A stretch of 64,000 bases of DNA from Methylotenera_A sp031399315 (GTDB taxonomy: Bacteria > Pseudomonadota > Gammaproteobacteria > Burkholderiales > Methylophilaceae), in assembly GCA_031399315.1 (NCBI GenBank), contig JANNOS010000106.1, positions 39,888 through 103,887 of the forward strand, in the 5' to 3' direction. Numbering within the stretch: position 1 is the first letter of the stretch; every line of letters starts with the position of its first letter. A program made the position numbers and the translations under genes. Of this stretch, positions 44,154 through 53,139 are shown piece after piece. The notes under the pieces were generated by a model. The model had not been told where the DNA came from. It did not search any database and saw only the letters and a program-made list of their open reading frames with translations.

Positions 44154-44219
44154 GTGCTACTCCTGGTTAATTTTAAAAATATTAAAGTGAATTTAGTTTG
44201 TGGGCTGGTTTAGGCGGGA

Positions 44220-44825
44220 CTACTTGATAGGACTAGCAGATGGCAATCTCACACCCTCAATCAGCAGCGTAATCTCTATGTCATCGCCCACCGAGGCGTT
44301 GGGTTTAACGCCCCAGCCAAAGCCAAAATCGCTGGCTTTTAAGCTGGTTTTAGCCTCAAAACCTGTGCGATACCCACCGAACGGGTCGCTACCAAAACCT
44401 AGCACCTTAAACGGGAATGTCATTTCTTTGGCCACGCCGTGCATGGTGAGCACACCCGTCATCAAACCTTCAGTATTGGAGTTTGCTACAATTTTTTTGC
44501 TCACAAAGGTCAATTCGGCAAATTTTTCTACGTCTAAATAATCAGCCTTTTTAATGTGATCATCACGTTTGGCGTGGCTACTATTCACGCTCAGCATATT
44601 GATTTTTGCTTCCACGCTCGAATTGGCTAGATTATCGGCATCTATCATTATTTTGCCTTTAATATCGCTAAACGTACCTGAAGTTTTACTCACCACATGG
44701 CGCAAACTCCAGTTAGCAAAACTATGTGAATCGTCAATTCTATAAGCAATAGGCTCTGCAAGTGCATGGCTGCAAGCCAATACCAGAGCGGCTCCCAGAG
44801 CATAATTTTTAAAGCTTAATTTCAT
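44220..44825 (-). CDS. YceI family periplasmic protein
   Basis: 201 residues with a signal peptide (~1-23, ALA|EP). Lipocalin-like YceI fold: DDSHSFANWSLRHVVSKTSG, IDADNLANSSVEA, HIKKADYLDVEKFAELTF and GVTKEMTF-like GVAKEMTF. Binds polyisoprenoid or other hydrophobic ligands. Sits 13 bp after the pirin gene. Confidence 0.9.
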   Translation of the reverse strand: MKLSFKNYALGAALVLACSHALAEPIAYRIDDSHSFANWSLRHVVSKTSGTFSDIKGKIMIDADNLANSSVEAKINMLSVNSSHAKRDDHIKKADYLDVEKFAELTFVSKKIVANSNTEGLMTGVLTMHGVAKEMTFPFKVLGFGSDPFGGYRTGFEAKTSLKASDFGFGWGVKPNASVGDDIEITLLIEGVRLPSASPIK

Positions 44826-44838
44826 GCATTTCTCCTAT

Positions 44839-45540
44839 TTAAACTGCTGGTAAATCAAACAAAAGTATTTCCGCATTATCCATCGCGGTTATTTTAATCG
44901 TCTGTGCGGCATCGAACATGGCGGCATCGCCAGCAGCCAACATTTGCTGATTAATTTCTACGCTGCCGCTGGCGACTTGAAAGTACGCGCTACGGCTGTC
45001 TTTAAGAACATAATCCAGCGTTTTTCGTTCACTTAATTTTGCAGAAAATAATGACATGTCTTGATGAACGATTAATGAATTATTTTCACCTTTTTCAGAA
45101 GCCAACAAACACCATTGGTTTTGTTTTTGCGCATCTTCAAAAAATTTATCTTCATAGCTTGGCACTAAGCCTTGCTGATTAGGCAATATCCAAATTTGCA
45201 ACAAATGTACTGGCTCAGTATCAGACGCATTAAACTCACTATGCGTAATGCCTGTGCCCGCTGTCATGCGCTGCACATGGCCTTGGCGAATCACTTCTAC
45301 GTTGCCAAGACTATCTTTATGCGCTAAATTGCCTTGCAAAATATAGGTAACAATTTCCATATCACGATGCGAGTGCATACCAAAACCTTGACTAGGTGCA
45401 ATCACGTCTTCATTAATCACGCGCAACACCGAAAAACCCATCCAATTAGGATCATGATAGTTAGCGAACGAAAAAGAATGGTAGCTATCTAGCCAGCCAT
45501 GGTTGGCGTGTCCACGGTCATGCGAGGTTCTAATTTTCAT
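44839..45540 (-). CDS. Pirin family protein (YhhW-like)
   Basis: 233 residues, bicupin. The iron-binding GMHSHRDMEIVTYILQG and HSEFNASDTEPVHLLQIWI segments are conserved. Similar E. coli proteins have quercetinase activity. First gene of the leftward cluster; a palindrome in the divergent region (45576-45599) may control it. Confidence 0.9.
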   Translation of the reverse strand: MKIRTSHDRGHANHGWLDSYHSFSFANYHDPNWMGFSVLRVINEDVIAPSQGFGMHSHRDMEIVTYILQGNLAHKDSLGNVEVIRQGHVQRMTAGTGITHSEFNASDTEPVHLLQIWILPNQQGLVPSYEDKFFEDAQKQNQWCLLASEKGENNSLIVHQDMSLFSAKLSERKTLDYVLKDSRSAYFQVASGSVEINQQMLAAGDAAMFDAAQTIKITAMDNAEILLFDLPAV

Positions 45541-45575
45541 GATTTTGCCTTAAGTTAAATTGTTTCATTGTGCTA

Positions 45576-45599
45576 ATATTAGGGCATTAACCCTAATAT
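45576..45599. promoter_or_regulatory. Palindrome between divergent pirin and PsiE-like genes
   Basis: ATATTAGGG (45576-45584) and CCCTAATAT (45591-45599) form a perfect 9-bp inverted repeat with 6-bp spacer, centrally in the 84-bp divergent gap. Classic position and form for an operator; the regulator is unknown. Confidence 0.6.
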
Positions 45600-45624
45600 C
45601 AATGCTACGCAATCAGGATAAAGT

Positions 45625-46083
45625 ATGTCACAAGATCAACTTCCACGTGAATTTGAACCACTTAATAAGTTCGCTATTAAAGCAATGCTTTGGCTAAATG
45701 GCTTCGCACATATTATTATTGGCCTAGCGCTAGCTATTTCCGTGCTTATGTTTACTTGGTTATTTTTTGAAGATGTACATAAAGCAGCTAATGCACACAA
45801 CCTTGTGCATGGTTTTTTGCACGCACTTGGCACATTGATGCTGCTGTGGTCAATCTCTGCGCTGATTTCAGCTGAAATCCGCTATCTCATGGGTAGCAAA
45901 CTACAAGTCGAAACCTTTATTGAAGTGGTATTAGTACTATTCTTACGTAAATTGATTGTAATGCCTGTGCAAGATGCAACACCTACACTAGAAGAAATTA
46001 GCATGTGGGCTGGTGGTGCATTTGTATTAAGTCTGGTTTATGTGATGGTGCGTTGGTCTGACCAAAATACTCAAGAAAGATAA
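45625..46083 (+). CDS. PsiE-like membrane protein
   Basis: 152 residues, four membrane helices. The VETFIEVVLVLFLRKLIVMP segment near the middle matches the phosphate-starvation-inducible PsiE family. Function unknown. The tadA start follows after 6 bp. Confidence 0.75.
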   Translation: MSQDQLPREFEPLNKFAIKAMLWLNGFAHIIIGLALAISVLMFTWLFFEDVHKAANAHNLVHGFLHALGTLMLLWSISALISAEIRYLMGSKLQVETFIEVVLVLFLRKLIVMPVQDATPTLEEISMWAGGAFVLSLVYVMVRWSDQNTQER

Positions 46084-46089
46084 ACCGCT

Positions 46090-46554
46090 TTGCACGATAC
46101 AGACTACATGCAAATTGCGCTCGATTTAGCACGTCAAGCCGCAACTAATAACGAAGTGCCTGTAGGTGCGATTGTGATTAAAGATGGCGTGGTGATTGGG
46201 CGTGGCAGCAATTCAACTATTGGGTCACATGACCCTACTGCACATGCAGAAATTATTGCGATGCGTGAGGCGGCAAAATATTTAGGAAATTACAGACTCG
46301 TTGATTGCACGCTTTACGTCACGCTAGAGCCTTGCGCCATGTGCGCAGGTACGATACAGCATGCGCGCATTGCACGTTTAGTGTATGGCGCGTACGACCC
46401 TAAAACAGGCGCATGTGGAAGCGTGGTAGACTTAATGGAAGAACCAAAGTTAAATCATCATACTGAAGTGATTAGTGGTGTTTTAGCAGAAGAGTGCGGA
46501 GCGGCTTTGACAACGTTTTTTAAACAGCGTAGAACACAAATTAAACAAACATAA
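46090..46554 (+). CDS. tadA: tRNA-specific adenosine deaminase
   Basis: Makes inosine at wobble position 34. 154 residues from TTG 46090: HAE zinc/proton-shuttle motif at 52-54 and PCAMC at ~82-86; NEVPVGAIVIKDG is typical. I favour the TTG because it includes the helix residues preceding MQIALDLA seen in the family; ATG 46108 is the alternative. Confidence 0.93.
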   Translation: MHDTDYMQIALDLARQAATNNEVPVGAIVIKDGVVIGRGSNSTIGSHDPTAHAEIIAMREAAKYLGNYRLVDCTLYVTLEPCAMCAGTIQHARIARLVYGAYDPKTGACGSVVDLMEEPKLNHHTEVISGVLAEECGAALTTFFKQRRTQIKQT

Positions 46555-46570
46555 GCTTGGTATGCAAAAT

Positions 46571-46596
46571 AAAAGCCCCGCCTCAGCGGGGCTTTT
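46571..46596 (+). terminator. Rho-independent terminator
   Basis: AAAAGCCCCG / CGGGGCTTTT, loop CCTCAG. Between convergent tadA and the BAX-inhibitor gene; works for both. Confidence 0.9.
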
Positions 46597-46611
46597 AAAA
46601 GACTTTAAATC

Positions 46612-47298
46612 TTAATCACGACCACCAAAAGACATCAATATATTCAACAAGCTAGTGAAAATATTATAGATGCTGATAAACAACGATAATGTTGCCATCA
46701 CATAGTTGGTTTCGCCACCACGTACAATTTGATTCACTTCGTACATAATAAAACCTGAGGAAATGAGCACAAAAATAGATGAAATAGCGATTGAGAATGC
46801 GGGTAATTGCAAAAACATATTAGCAAGAATGGCAATAAACGCAACCATCACACCGATAGATAAAAATTTACCCATATAGCTAAAATCTTTTTTAGTGGTG
46901 GCGCCAATGGCTGCCATGGTTAAAAAGATAAGGCCCGTGCTACCCGCCGCTAAACCAACCAATTGTGCGCCATTACTCAAATTTGCCGCATGTTGTAAAA
47001 GCGGGCCCATCATTAAACCTAATAAAAATGTATAAACAAACAACAGCACAATGCCTATACTGCTATTGCGGTTAGCGCTAATGGCCATTTGCATGCCAAT
47101 GGTGATTAACATAAACGCGCCAAACGCCATAAACGGGTGCATGGCAATAATGCTGAAATTAATGCCCATACCAATGACTGCGCCAATCACGGTTGGAATC
47201 ATGGTGAGGCCAAGCAACATGTAAGTGTTGCGTAACACCTTATTTTGCGTAGTAGATAAACTACCTTCGCGGCCTAATACTTGCATATTATCTGACAT
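46612..47298 (-). CDS. BAX inhibitor-1 family (YccA-like) membrane protein
   Basis: 228 residues, seven membrane helices, with the family FLTMAAIGATTKKDFSYMGK segment and C-terminal SLFISIYNIFTSLL. Start at ATG 47298 (MSDNMQVLG) is supported by GAGGAA 7-12 bases upstream; a longer start at 47313 has none. YccA interacts with the FtsH protease in E. coli; the role here is likely but unproven. Confidence 0.9.
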   Translation of the reverse strand: MSDNMQVLGREGSLSTTQNKVLRNTYMLLGLTMIPTVIGAVIGMGINFSIIAMHPFMAFGAFMLITIGMQMAISANRNSSIGIVLLFVYTFLLGLMMGPLLQHAANLSNGAQLVGLAAGSTGLIFLTMAAIGATTKKDFSYMGKFLSIGVMVAFIAILANMFLQLPAFSIAISSIFVLISSGFIMYEVNQIVRGGETNYVMATLSLFISIYNIFTSLLNILMSFGGRD

Positions 47299-47387
47299 TT
47301 CTAAATTCCTCATTCAATAGTTACCAAATGGCAACACTACTTAAGATAGCGATTAATCGCAAAAGTTTCAAGTGAAATATTGTGAAT

Positions 47388-47450
47388 TTTTTGTATCTTT
47401 GATTCCCAATACTTTTTGTATCTTTGATTCCCAATACAATGTATATTGGG
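47388..47450. promoter_or_regulatory. 25-bp tandem repeat and inverted half-site before the BLUF gene
   Basis: TTTTTGTATCTTTGATTCCC continues to AATAC and is repeated exactly (47388-47412, 47413-47437). CCCAATA occurs at 47405-47411 and 47430-47436, and its complement TATTGGG at 47444-47450. The last two form an inverted repeat with 7-bp spacer, 40 bp before the BLUF start. Looks like a multi-site operator. Confidence 0.6.
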
Positions 47451-47489
47451 AAGAGTTAAATTAGCGCAGTTTTTTTAAATAGATTGCCA

Positions 47490-47930
47490 ATGCCATATTT
47501 AATTCGCTTAGTCTATATCAGCCGCTCTACTGCGGCGAGTAAAGATATAAACCACATACAAGAAGTTGCCAATCAGATTCTTGACAAAGCGCGCCTGTTT
47601 AATGAAGAAAAAGGCATCACTGGCATTTTATGTTTTAGCAGCGATTGTTATTTTCAATGTCTAGAAGGTGCTAAAACTGCAGTCGAGCTTCTGTACTCGA
47701 AACTCTTAAACGACCCGCGTCACACAGACCTTAAGATTGTTATAAAAGAACCTATCACTTCGCTTTCATTTGCCAAATGGCAGATGAAGTATGTAGCAGA
47801 TGTGAGTATGATGATTCCCTTAATCAGATTACATGGTCACAAAACATTTAGCCCTTACGATTTTGCCGAGAATCTAATTTTAGATTTACTAGATTTTTTA
47901 AGCCAAAAATGTACAGATGGTAAATGCTAA
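47490..47930 (+). CDS. BLUF-domain blue-light sensor
   Basis: 146 residues, single BLUF domain plus a helical C-terminal cap. The three flavin-photocycle residues are present: Tyr9 (LVYISRS), Asn38 (LFNEEKGITG) and Gln56 (YFQCLEG). No effector domain is attached, so it signals through a partner. Start ATG 47490; TTG 47484 is the alternative. It ends 4 bp into the recJ 3' end (convergent). Confidence 0.9.
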   Translation: MPYLIRLVYISRSTAASKDINHIQEVANQILDKARLFNEEKGITGILCFSSDCYFQCLEGAKTAVELLYSKLLNDPRHTDLKIVIKEPITSLSFAKWQMKYVADVSMMIPLIRLHGHKTFSPYDFAENLILDLLDFLSQKCTDGKC

Positions 47931-49612
47931 TTAAACACGTGCTTTATTTGCAGTTGCACCGTTTGCAGCCCCTTGTATTCATTAGCCTCTAGCGCATATG
48001 CGGCGGTGATTTTTTCTGATAAGTTATCAATGCAATTAAAATAAATCGCATCAAACCGCTTCTGCGCTTTCTCCAGCAACAGCTTTAAATGTTTTTCGCC
48101 GACAACACGTTGATTAATCACTTTAAATTCATCGCAAAAAATTGGTTGTGGAAAGCCTTGACCCCATACGCCAGAAGCCAATACCCATGCGGTCTGCAGA
48201 CTCATGTCATTTGCGTTTAAAGGGCCGTCAGTTTCAAGTACTGCTTGCAAGTCGGCTTGTGTAAGAAGGCTACGCGTCACACTTTCAAACGCGTTTTGAA
48301 ACTTCACAAAATCACTTTCTTTAATGCTCAAGCCCGCGGCCATGGCGTGACCACCGAACTTCAAAATAAGTTGCGGATGTTGCTTGGTAATTAAATCAAG
48401 CGCATCGCGTAAATGCAGATTAGCAATTGAGCGACCTGAGCCCTTAAGTATTCCATCGCCTGCTTCTGCAAATACAATTGTTGGGCGGTGATAGCGCTCT
48501 TTTAAGCGTGAAGCCAAAATACCAATCACGCCTTGATGATAATCGGCGTTAAAAATGCTTAGGCTAAAATTATCAGTCACATCAATATTTTCCAATGCAA
48601 TCAACGCACTATCTTGCATATCTGCCTCAATATTGCGGCGTTCCATATTCAGCTCGTGCAGTGTTTGCGCTTTTTGCATGGCATCAGATTCGGTTTCAGC
48701 CAATAAACACGCAATGCCAAGCCGCATGTCATCGAGCCTGCCAGCCGCATTCAATCGGGGCCCTACATAAAACCCTAAATCTTGTGCGGTGACTTTTTCA
48801 GGGGCTTTTCCTGCGATTTTCAATAGCGCTGTAATGCCTTGACAACAAACACCCGCGCGGATGCGACGCAAGCCTTGCTCGACCAAAATACGATTATTTG
48901 AATCTAACTTCACTAAATCGGCCACAGTACCAAGCGCAACCAAATCAAGCAGTTCGGTTAAATTAGGTTCGGCTTTATTCGCAAAGCTACTGCGTGTGCG
49001 CAGCTCCGCACGCAAAGCCAGCAATACGTAAAACATCACGCCAACACCTGCTAAATTTTTACTTGGAAAATTACAACCGTGTTGATTTGGGTTCACAATA
49101 CAAGCCGCTTGTGGCGTGGTTTCCGCAGGCAAATGGTGATCGGTAATCAGCACCTGCAAACCCAATAAATTCGCGGCTTCCACGCCATCGACACTCGCAA
49201 TGCCATTATCGACCGTAAGCAAAATATCCGGCTTCAAAGTAGCGGCGAGTTGCACGATTTCTGGCGTTAAGCCATAACCATATTCAAATCGATTGGGCAC
49301 CAAAAAATCAACGACTGCCCCCATACTGCGCAAACCCTTCACTGCCACGGTCGTGGCAGTTGCACCATCGGCATCATAATCGCCAATCACTAATATTTTT
49401 TTATTTTTAGCTATGGCATCGGCCAATAATTGCGCCATTTTGCTGCTATTGGCCAGCTGCTCTGGTGGAATAATTCCGCCCAATGATGTTTCTAGTTCAC
49501 TTTTACCTGTAACGCCACGCGCCGCATATAATCTTGCTAGTAAGGGGTTAACTCCCTGCTCTACCAATTGCGCCTCAACGGTTGTATCAATTGCGCGTTG
49601 TTTAATTTGCAT
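47927..49612 (-). CDS. recJ: Single-stranded-DNA-specific exonuclease RecJ
   Basis: 561 residues, DHH superfamily 5'-3' exonuclease of recombination and mismatch repair. VIGDYDADGATATTVAV, DHHLPAETTPQA (DHH), GRLDDMRLGI and KFGGHAMAAGLSI (DHHA1) are conserved. The start overlaps the end of the upstream fragment by 11 bp. Confidence 0.95.
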   Translation of the reverse strand: MQIKQRAIDTTVEAQLVEQGVNPLLARLYAARGVTGKSELETSLGGIIPPEQLANSSKMAQLLADAIAKNKKILVIGDYDADGATATTVAVKGLRSMGAVVDFLVPNRFEYGYGLTPEIVQLAATLKPDILLTVDNGIASVDGVEAANLLGLQVLITDHHLPAETTPQAACIVNPNQHGCNFPSKNLAGVGVMFYVLLALRAELRTRSSFANKAEPNLTELLDLVALGTVADLVKLDSNNRILVEQGLRRIRAGVCCQGITALLKIAGKAPEKVTAQDLGFYVGPRLNAAGRLDDMRLGIACLLAETESDAMQKAQTLHELNMERRNIEADMQDSALIALENIDVTDNFSLSIFNADYHQGVIGILASRLKERYHRPTIVFAEAGDGILKGSGRSIANLHLRDALDLITKQHPQLILKFGGHAMAAGLSIKESDFVKFQNAFESVTRSLLTQADLQAVLETDGPLNANDMSLQTAWVLASGVWGQGFPQPIFCDEFKVINQRVVGEKHLKLLLEKAQKRFDAIYFNCIDNLSEKITAAYALEANEYKGLQTVQLQIKHVFN

Positions 49613-50095
49613 GTGAGTTTTCTTGGCTTTCTAACTGACCGCCACCGTAACACCAAATACTGTTGATAAGTGGTAGTCGCTTGGCTTCGCGCGCTTGATT
49701 GATTGGATGCTCAAACAGCAACATTTGAATTTCGTTGGTAAACTGCGCCCATTTGATTGCGCCTTCACCTGTCGGCAAAAACGCGCCAATATCTTTATTT
49801 ATTGCTAATTCTGGGGCAAAAGTTTCAATTTTTGGATTATTTTTCAGCTTTAAAAACCAAGTATCTTCGTGCCAAAAAAATTGCATGTCATCTAGGTTAA
49901 AGTGCTTGTTTAACAAGCCTGTCAGGTCATTTATTTCGTTGTTTTCTAAAGCCAATGGTGCAGGCGCAGCCAAACTAAAACTATCGCGTTGCAACACTAA
50001 ATGCACGGGCGCGGCATATAGCCAATAAGCATTACCAGCATCTTTACCAGCATCTTTACCAGCCGCTTGCCAAGCCTGTGCCGCATTATCTTTTG
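49602..50095 (-). pseudogene. Fragment of a hypothetical protein family upstream of recJ
   Basis: The open frame runs from ~50095 to 49602 but has no ATG before codon M at 50006; the upstream reading (DNAAQAWQAAGKDAG) is in frame back to a stop at 50109. The sequence (YWLYAAPVHLVLQRDSF, FTNEIQMLLFEHPINQAREA, SIWCYGGG) looks like the central part of a larger conserved betaproteobacterial protein commonly placed before recJ, with both ends lost. A shortened gene starting at 50006 (134 aa) is possible but less likely to be functional. Contains a 12-bp direct repeat (GKDAGKDAG). Confidence 0.55.
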
Positions 50096-50180
50096 GAGTC
50101 GAAAAAATTTATTTAAGAAAAACCAGCATATTCAGCATTTTAACAATGATAGTATCTTAGACTAATAAATGACCTCCAAT

Positions 50181-50210
50181 AAAAAAAGCCACCTTGTGGG
50201 TGGCTTTTTT
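50181..50210 (-). terminator. Rho-independent terminator
   Basis: AAAAAAGCCACC / GGTGGCTTTTTT hairpin downstream of the 2TM glycine-zipper gene on the minus strand. Confidence 0.88.
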
Positions 50211-50261
50211 ACTTACTACTTACTTAAGCAATACTTTGTAAAGTAATCTTAAGTCAAAACA

Positions 50262-50882
50262 TTACCAGTAATTACGGTCATGTTTATTACGACCACGACC
50301 ATGTTTCCAATCTTTACGATCATGCCTGTCGTCATCGTTGTAACTTACATTTGTCACATAACCATTTGGCCTTACTTGTACTTGCACAGGGATAAAACGA
50401 CCTGGGTCTTGGTTGGTCACGGTTGTATATTGACGACCGTTGTACTCGTAATTCACCAAATAACCCACAGGCACTTGATTCCAGTTATCCACTGTTACAC
50501 AACGCTCTACTGGGCGAGTCTCAACACGCTCACGACCACGATTGTCACGGCCATTATTATCGTAACGGTCACCCACAATGGCACCTAAACCAGCACCAAG
50601 TGCGGCAGTAGCGATACGACCACTACCACCACCAAATCGGCTACCAATCAAACCACCTGAGATACCACCGATAATGGCACCTGTATTAGAACGTTGTGGC
50701 GCTTCGTAGTAACTTTCGCGTACATATTCTGTACGACATTCTTGACGTGGTGTGTTCACACGTTCAAATTGTGGTGTTACCGAAATAACACGTGCGCGAT
50801 CTTCATAGTTATCATCATGGCTTGCTAATGCAGGCAATGAAACAGTCGCAGCAATTAAACCAAGTAATAAAGTTTGACGCAT
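50262..50882 (-). CDS. Glycine-zipper 2TM envelope protein (17-kDa antigen-like)
   Basis: 206 residues: signal peptide (~1-20, ALA|SH), a Cys/Tyr-rich segment (RQECRTEYVRESYY), glycine-zipper GAIIGGISGGLIGSRFGGG and GLGAIVGDR, a second Cys domain (PVERCVTVDNW, VNYEYNGRQYTT), and a basic His/Arg tail. The pattern matches outer-membrane glycine-zipper 2TM proteins. Structural envelope role inferred. Confidence 0.85.
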   Translation of the reverse strand: MRQTLLLGLIAATVSLPALASHDDNYEDRARVISVTPQFERVNTPRQECRTEYVRESYYEAPQRSNTGAIIGGISGGLIGSRFGGGSGRIATAALGAGLGAIVGDRYDNNGRDNRGRERVETRPVERCVTVDNWNQVPVGYLVNYEYNGRQYTTVTNQDPGRFIPVQVQVRPNGYVTNVSYNDDDRHDRKDWKHGRGRNKHDRNYW

Positions 50883-51257
50883 TTTAAATCTCCTCTAGTT
50901 TCTCTGCCATTTTACTTTCCAACAAAGTGTCGAAATAATTTCGTGCAGATGAGCTAACAACGGAGCAAATTTTAATTAGCCGACAATTATTTTCAGATTA
51001 ATGATTTTCATTAGATGCGCTTTTACTCGTCATACCGAAGAGACCGTAAAGGTCTTCGCCGTGGAATATATATGCTAAAGCATATTATTCACACGCGAAA
51101 AGTCGGAATCCAGCGTGGAGTAAATGCACGGCGTTAGTTGTCTTTCGCTCTGTGTGACTTATCTTTCCCACTATGTGACTTCAGTTACTGTGGCTATTTT
51201 TTAAGCGCCTATACTTGCGTCAACTACTACACATGTAACAAGTTTTATTGGAGATAA
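50883..51257. other. Intergenic region with a repeat remnant
   Basis: 375 bases between divergent genes. At 51028-51128 there is a loose inverted structure: CGTCATACCGAAGAGACC, a small hairpin (AGACC/GGTCT), and later AAAGTCGGAATCCAGCG. This resembles a degenerate palindromic intergenic repeat of the same style as 29211-29238. Otherwise only presumed promoter DNA. Confidence 0.45.
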
Positions 51258-52331
51258 ATGATGAAAAGTTTAAAAATTTTACTAGCTGCAACAACACTCT
51301 TTTTTAACACCATGGCTTATGCAGGCGAGTTTGGTGACCACTGTACCACTGGTCTTTCAAAAGATGCTTTTATACAAACCAAATGTGATATCAAAGAAGT
51401 ATTTAATGGAAAAACCTACTGTTTTGGTAGTGAAGGTGCTCGTGATTCATTTCTATTTGACCCACAAGTCACTATAGACAAAGCAGCTACATTTTACGCA
51501 AAAAATAAACCTACAACTGCTGAGCCAGAACGTGAAAAAATTAGCCAAGCCGATGCACTTAAACAAATTAACAGTAAATCCTGCGACTTAAGTAACAAAG
51601 ATGCAGGTTATTTAATTTTTAACGGCTTAGATTTAAGCCATTGCAACATGCAAAACGTCGGCTTTTTTGGCGCAGAGCTGATGGGCGCAAAATTAAAAGG
51701 AGCAAATTTAACAGGCGCTTATTTAAACTTAGCGCGCATCGAAAATGCCGACTTCACTAACGCTAATTTAACCGATGCGATTATCTTTCAAGCGATTTTT
51801 GACAAGGCCAACTTTCATGGTGCTAATCTTACCAACGCGCGCATGATAGGCACCTTGGGCAATGTGGATATGGCCAATGCAACCATTAAAAATGGTAAAT
51901 TTGGCTTAGATATTGGCAATCAGCCGATGGGCGCGATGCGCTTTGATGCGATTGGCGGCAATTTTGCCAACAGCAATTTTGAAGGTGCCGATATTAATCG
52001 CAGCAACTTTAGATTCGCCAATTTACGTGGCGCTAACTTGCGTAACACTGATTTATTCCGCACCGATTTTAGCAAAGCCGATCTAACGGGCGCCGATATT
52101 ACTGGTGCAAAAATGGGCGAAGCGGTGTTGGATGGCACAATTATGACCGACGTGAAAGGCCTAGAAGCAATTAAAGGCTACGACGAAGCTAAAGGTAAGT
52201 GTGTGAATTGCACAGTGCTTGCCACAAAGCCAGAAACAAAGGCAACAGACATGAATAAAGTCGCGGAGGTAGATTTAATGACGGCTGAAAACCCCGCCAA
52301 AAGCTACTGCAGAATGGGCGCTAGATTCTAG
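51258..52331 (+). CDS. Secreted YHS-like and pentapeptide-repeat protein
   Basis: 357 residues. Signal peptide ~1-23. Residues ~25-85 (HCTTGLSKDAFIQTKCDI, NGKTYCFGSEGARDSFLFDP) resemble a YHS metal-binding domain with conserved Cys. Residues ~115-290 are pentapeptide repeats (A(D/N)LxX: GAKLKGANLTGAYL, NADFTNANLTDAI, FANLRGANLRNTDL, KADLTGADITGAK), forming a right-handed quadrilateral helix. The tail has CVNC. Exported repeat proteins of this type are poorly understood. Confidence 0.8.
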   Translation: MMKSLKILLAATTLFFNTMAYAGEFGDHCTTGLSKDAFIQTKCDIKEVFNGKTYCFGSEGARDSFLFDPQVTIDKAATFYAKNKPTTAEPEREKISQADALKQINSKSCDLSNKDAGYLIFNGLDLSHCNMQNVGFFGAELMGAKLKGANLTGAYLNLARIENADFTNANLTDAIIFQAIFDKANFHGANLTNARMIGTLGNVDMANATIKNGKFGLDIGNQPMGAMRFDAIGGNFANSNFEGADINRSNFRFANLRGANLRNTDLFRTDFSKADLTGADITGAKMGEAVLDGTIMTDVKGLEAIKGYDEAKGKCVNCTVLATKPETKATDMNKVAEVDLMTAENPAKSYCRMGARF

Positions 52332-52398
52332 CTAAATCTTTAGTAGCTCGTCCAAGTTGGCGCGGTTAAGTTAAATGCTTATCCGCGCTTTTTCTTTA

Positions 52399-53112
52399 TT
52401 AACCCTGCACAACTTCAGGTTCAGGCACACCACACAGGCGATTTGCAGGCACGGCAATATCAATCAATTTGGGTTTAGGCAAGTTTAAATTATTCATTAT
52501 AAGCACAAACTCATCTCGTGTTTTTCCTGCTAAACGTGCGTTAATTGCTTTTTCTTGCCCAACGCAACTTACGCGTCTGCCGTTGTAGTCATGCCCTGGA
52601 TACACAAGTGTTTCATCTGTAAGGCTAAATATTCTTTTTGTAATACTGTCATACAGCACACCAGCATCGCCACCTTGAAAATCGGTTCGACCACAACCGT
52701 TGATTAATAATGCATCTCCAGTAAAAATACGGTCTTGGCATAAGCCATGCCATAAGTACGATAAGCTACCAGCAGTATGCCCAGGTGTGGCTATCACCTT
52801 AACTTTCTGGCTTCCAAACTCCAATTCATCTCCATCATTTAATTGCAAGTCTGCAGTGTTTGCGCCACAGAGCGTGCCCACCCCCGTTTGTACTTTCAGT
52901 CGCTCCCTAAGTAAGCCGCTTGCAGTGATGTGATCGGCATGTACATGGGTTTCTAGCGCATATTTTAAATGTAAATTATGCTGCTTAATCATAGCAATAT
53001 AATCTTCAATGTGGCTTGCTACTGGGTCGATGATAACGGCTTCACGCGCATTCTTATCCACCAAAAAATAGGTATAAGTTGAAGACTCAATATCGAACAT
53101 TTGCTTAAACAT
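52399..53112 (-). CDS. ETHE1-type persulfide dioxygenase
   Basis: 237 residues, metallo-beta-lactamase fold. THVHADHITA, TPGHTAGS, GDALLINGCGRTDFQGGD and YPGHDYNGR are the ETHE1/Blh signatures; oxidises glutathione persulfide to sulfite with mononuclear iron. Divergent from the ArsR-type regulator through a palindromic AT-rich region. Sulfite made here could be exported by the TauE homologue. Confidence 0.92.
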   Translation of the reverse strand: MFKQMFDIESSTYTYFLVDKNAREAVIIDPVASHIEDYIAMIKQHNLHLKYALETHVHADHITASGLLRERLKVQTGVGTLCGANTADLQLNDGDELEFGSQKVKVIATPGHTAGSLSYLWHGLCQDRIFTGDALLINGCGRTDFQGGDAGVLYDSITKRIFSLTDETLVYPGHDYNGRRVSCVGQEKAINARLAGKTRDEFVLIMNNLNLPKPKLIDIAVPANRLCGVPEPEVVQG

Positions 53113-53139
53113 GCTAATACTCCTAGGTACTTTTAAAAT

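Noticed and set aside
45576..45599. TTAGGG/CCCTAA similarity to a telomere repeat
   Set aside because: Only a single inverted pair, not a tandem array; it is a palindrome at a promoter.
47388..47437. CRISPR-like repeat
   Set aside because: Two adjacent copies without spacers or cas genes; a simple tandem duplication.
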